In this document: piece by piece, positions 14,827-16,334 of the stretch
How the letters are laid out: the number at the start of each line of letters is the position of its first letter
How positions within the stretch are numbered: the first letter of the stretch is position 1
Assembly: GCA_017632495.1 (NCBI GenBank)
Contig: JAGBRG010000143.1
Span: 1-16,334 of the forward strand
Reading direction: 5' to 3'
DNA length: 16,334 nt
From: Spirochaetales bacterium
GTDB lineage: Bacteria > Spirochaetota > Spirochaetia > Sphaerochaetales > Sphaerochaetaceae
Program-made: the position numbers and the translations under genes
The notes under the pieces: generated by a model
What the model was told of the DNA's origin: nothing
Database searches by the model: none
What the model saw: the letters and a program-made list of their open reading frames with translations, nothing else

Positions 14827-16242
14827 ATGATCAAATTCGGTACAGGCGGTTGGAGAGCCGTAATAGGTGACGACTTTACAAGAGAGAACATTTCGCTTGT
14901 GGCTCAGGCCATATCCGAGATTCTGATTCAGGACAAGAAGGCCGATAAGCCTGTGATGATAGGTTTTGACAGAAGATTCCTTTCTGAAATCGGAACCAGA
15001 TGGCTTTGCGAGGTCTTTGCCGCCAACGGAATCAAGACCATGAGGATGAAAAGATCCGCACCGTCTCCTTTTGTCATGCATACCGTCATGAAGCAGAATC
15101 TTTACTGCGGCCTTGAAGTGACGGCAAGCCACAACCCTCCGGAGTACGACGGAATCAAGGTCATTGTGGAAGAAGGCCGTGATGCTCCTGTGGAGGTCAC
15201 AAACAGAATCGAATCTGTCATAGCAAAGCTTTCCGGTGTAAAGCGCATGGACTACGAAGAGGCTGTCTCCAAGGGCCTTGTCCAGGTCATGAACAACCCG
15301 TTCAACCAGTACATAGATGACATTCTGGCCGTTCTGGACCAGAGAGCCATCAGGGAGAGGGGACTGAGAGTCCTCTTTGATCCCATGCACGGATCGGGAA
15401 CCTACCCGATGCTTGTCATCCTCAACACCTGTAGGTGTACCGTTGACCTAATAAACAACAACAAGGATGCATATTTTGAGGGCCTTTATCCTGCCCCCAG
15501 CGAGGATATTCTGAAGGACCTTTCAGACAAGGTCGTCAAGGGTGGCTATGATCTGGGTCTTGCCTTTGACGGAGACGGAGACAGACTTTCTATAATCGAT
15601 TCAAAGGGAAGATATTTCTCGATGAACCAGATTCTGGCAATGCTGTACTGGTACCTTCACGAAAAGAAGAAGTGGAAGGGTCCCGTGGTCAAGAACCTGT
15701 GCACAACCATCGTTTTGGACAGAATGGCAAAGGACTTCGGAGAAAAGTGCATAGAGGTCCCCGTGGGCTTCAAGTGGGTCTCATCCGGCATTGACAAGTA
15801 TGACGCAGTCTTAGGCGGAGAGTCCTCAGGCGGCCTTACAATCCGCGGTCACATCCATGGAAAGGATGCAATCTATGCAGCTTCGTTTGTGATTGAGATG
15901 GTCTCAGTCATGGGAATGTCCATCGACGATATCTCGGATATGATAAGCGAAAAATACGGAAGCACATCGTTTGTAGAAAAAGCCGTACGCTTCAAGGCCG
16001 AGGACAAGGGCCGCATCAACCATGCAATCATGGAGGAAAAGCGCCTTCCTGTCTTTGACGTTGCTGTGGACAAGGTAGGCTATATGGACGGCTGCAAGGT
16101 CTACTTCAAGGACGGCTCTTTTGTAAGCTGCCGCTTCTCAGGAACAGAGCCTCTTTTAAGATTCATGGCCGAATCCGACAGTGCGAAAAACGCCAAAGGC
16201 TACGTGGCTGCATTTGAGAAACTTGTTTCTGAAATTGTCTGA
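14827..16242 (+). CDS. Alpha-D-phosphohexomutase (phosphoglucomutase/phosphomannomutase family)
   Basis: Cytoplasmic enzyme moving phosphate between C1 and C6 of a hexose (glucose, mannose or an amino sugar), feeding sugar phosphates into glycolysis or nucleotide-sugar synthesis. It is 471 residues with all four family loops: phosphoserine TASHNPPEYDGIK (99-111, S101), metal-binding FDGDGDR (247-253, D248/D250/D252), sugar-binding GGESSGG (330-336) and phosphate-binding RFSGTEPLLRF (436-446). The start IKFGTGGWRAVIGDDF is typical. The ATG at 14827 has AAGGTG upstream; an in-frame GTG at 14818 falls within that site and is rejected. It is the last recognised gene of the uptake operon. Substrate preference cannot be read from sequence. 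No terminator is seen before the convergent gene five bases beyond. Confidence 0.94.
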   Translation: MIKFGTGGWRAVIGDDFTRENISLVAQAISEILIQDKKADKPVMIGFDRRFLSEIGTRWLCEVFAANGIKTMRMKRSAPSPFVMHTVMKQNLYCGLEVTASHNPPEYDGIKVIVEEGRDAPVEVTNRIESVIAKLSGVKRMDYEEAVSKGLVQVMNNPFNQYIDDILAVLDQRAIRERGLRVLFDPMHGSGTYPMLVILNTCRCTVDLINNNKDAYFEGLYPAPSEDILKDLSDKVVKGGYDLGLAFDGDGDRLSIIDSKGRYFSMNQILAMLYWYLHEKKKWKGPVVKNLCTTIVLDRMAKDFGEKCIEVPVGFKWVSSGIDKYDAVLGGESSGGLTIRGHIHGKDAIYAASFVIEMVSVMGMSIDDISDMISEKYGSTSFVEKAVRFKAEDKGRINHAIMEEKRLPVFDVAVDKVGYMDGCKVYFKDGSFVSCRFSGTEPLLRFMAESDSAKNAKGYVAAFEKLVSEIV

Positions 16243-16247
16243 ATTAC

Positions 16248-16334
16248 TTATACAACGTTGACGTTGATTATGTCGCTTATTATCTCGCGGACCTTTGTCT
16301 TGTTCTGCGGGAAGTAGACCATGTGGAAAAGATA
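16248..16334 (-). CDS. 3' end of an unidentified leftward gene (partial)
   Basis: On the minus strand an open frame enters from the right edge and gives 28 residues ending YFPQNKTKVREIISDIINVNVV before TAA (16250-16248). The composition looks like real protein, and it would be convergent with the phosphohexomutase, with only five bases between stop codons. It is too short to assign to a family. The alternative is that the 92 bases are non-coding. Confidence 0.4.
   Translation of the reverse strand, partial: YLFHMVYFPQNKTKVREIISDIINVNVV

Noticed and set aside
14596..15390. 264-residue minus-strand frame opposite the glycosidase and mutase
   Set aside because: It is antisense to the conserved DGGGSSE and TASHNP motifs and has no features of its own.

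Overview
The window (16.3 kb) reads as a chromosomal segment of an anaerobic, probably host-associated bacterium, most likely a spirochaete (Sphaerochaeta/Treponema-like). Three things support this: a threonyl-tRNA synthetase with no TGS domain, which I recall from spirochaetes; a solute-binding protein whose export signal ends in AFAQG, a common ending in spirochaete binding proteins; and an iron-dependent alcohol dehydrogenase beside carbohydrate-uptake genes. The phylum is inference. The genetic code looks standard, because TGA ends at least seven genes here at normal family lengths.

Left end (1-2600): a type II CRISPR locus, probably II-C. cas9 runs leftward off the window edge. It carries an in-frame TGA at 169-171, exactly where the family normally has a glycine ahead of the third RuvC segment. 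The reading frame continues cleanly beyond it with the RuvC-III HRHHSIDA motif, so this is a nonsense mutation or a single-base sequencing error. Divergent from cas9 is a promoter, about 95 nt of structured non-coding sequence and a perfect terminator, in the position of a tracrRNA. No CRISPR array or cas1/cas2 lies in the window; they would be to the left.

Middle (2600-10200): a MATE efflux transporter (leftward), thrS (rightward, own promoter), a bidirectional terminator, then a leftward operon read from about 8960 down to 5975. That operon holds a small HD-type alarmone (ppGpp/NADPH) hydrolase, a STAS-domain/aminoglycoside-phosphotransferase-like kinase fusion one base downstream, and an iron alcohol dehydrogenase. 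rmuC lies just upstream on the same strand.

Right end (10200-16334): a rightward carbohydrate-uptake operon. It contains a solute-binding protein, a strong intercistronic hairpin, two MalF/MalG-type permeases without an ATPase, a phosphodiester glycosidase (NAGPA/DUF2233 family) with no visible signal peptide, and an alpha-D-phosphohexomutase. The order suggests import of a sugar phosphodiester or related glycan piece, cleavage in the cytoplasm, and entry of the sugar phosphate into metabolism. The last 87 bases hold the 3' end of a leftward gene.

The most noteworthy items are the interrupted cas9 with its candidate tracrRNA, the STAS-kinase/alarmone-hydrolase pair, and the apparently intracellular phosphodiester glycosidase in a transporter operon.
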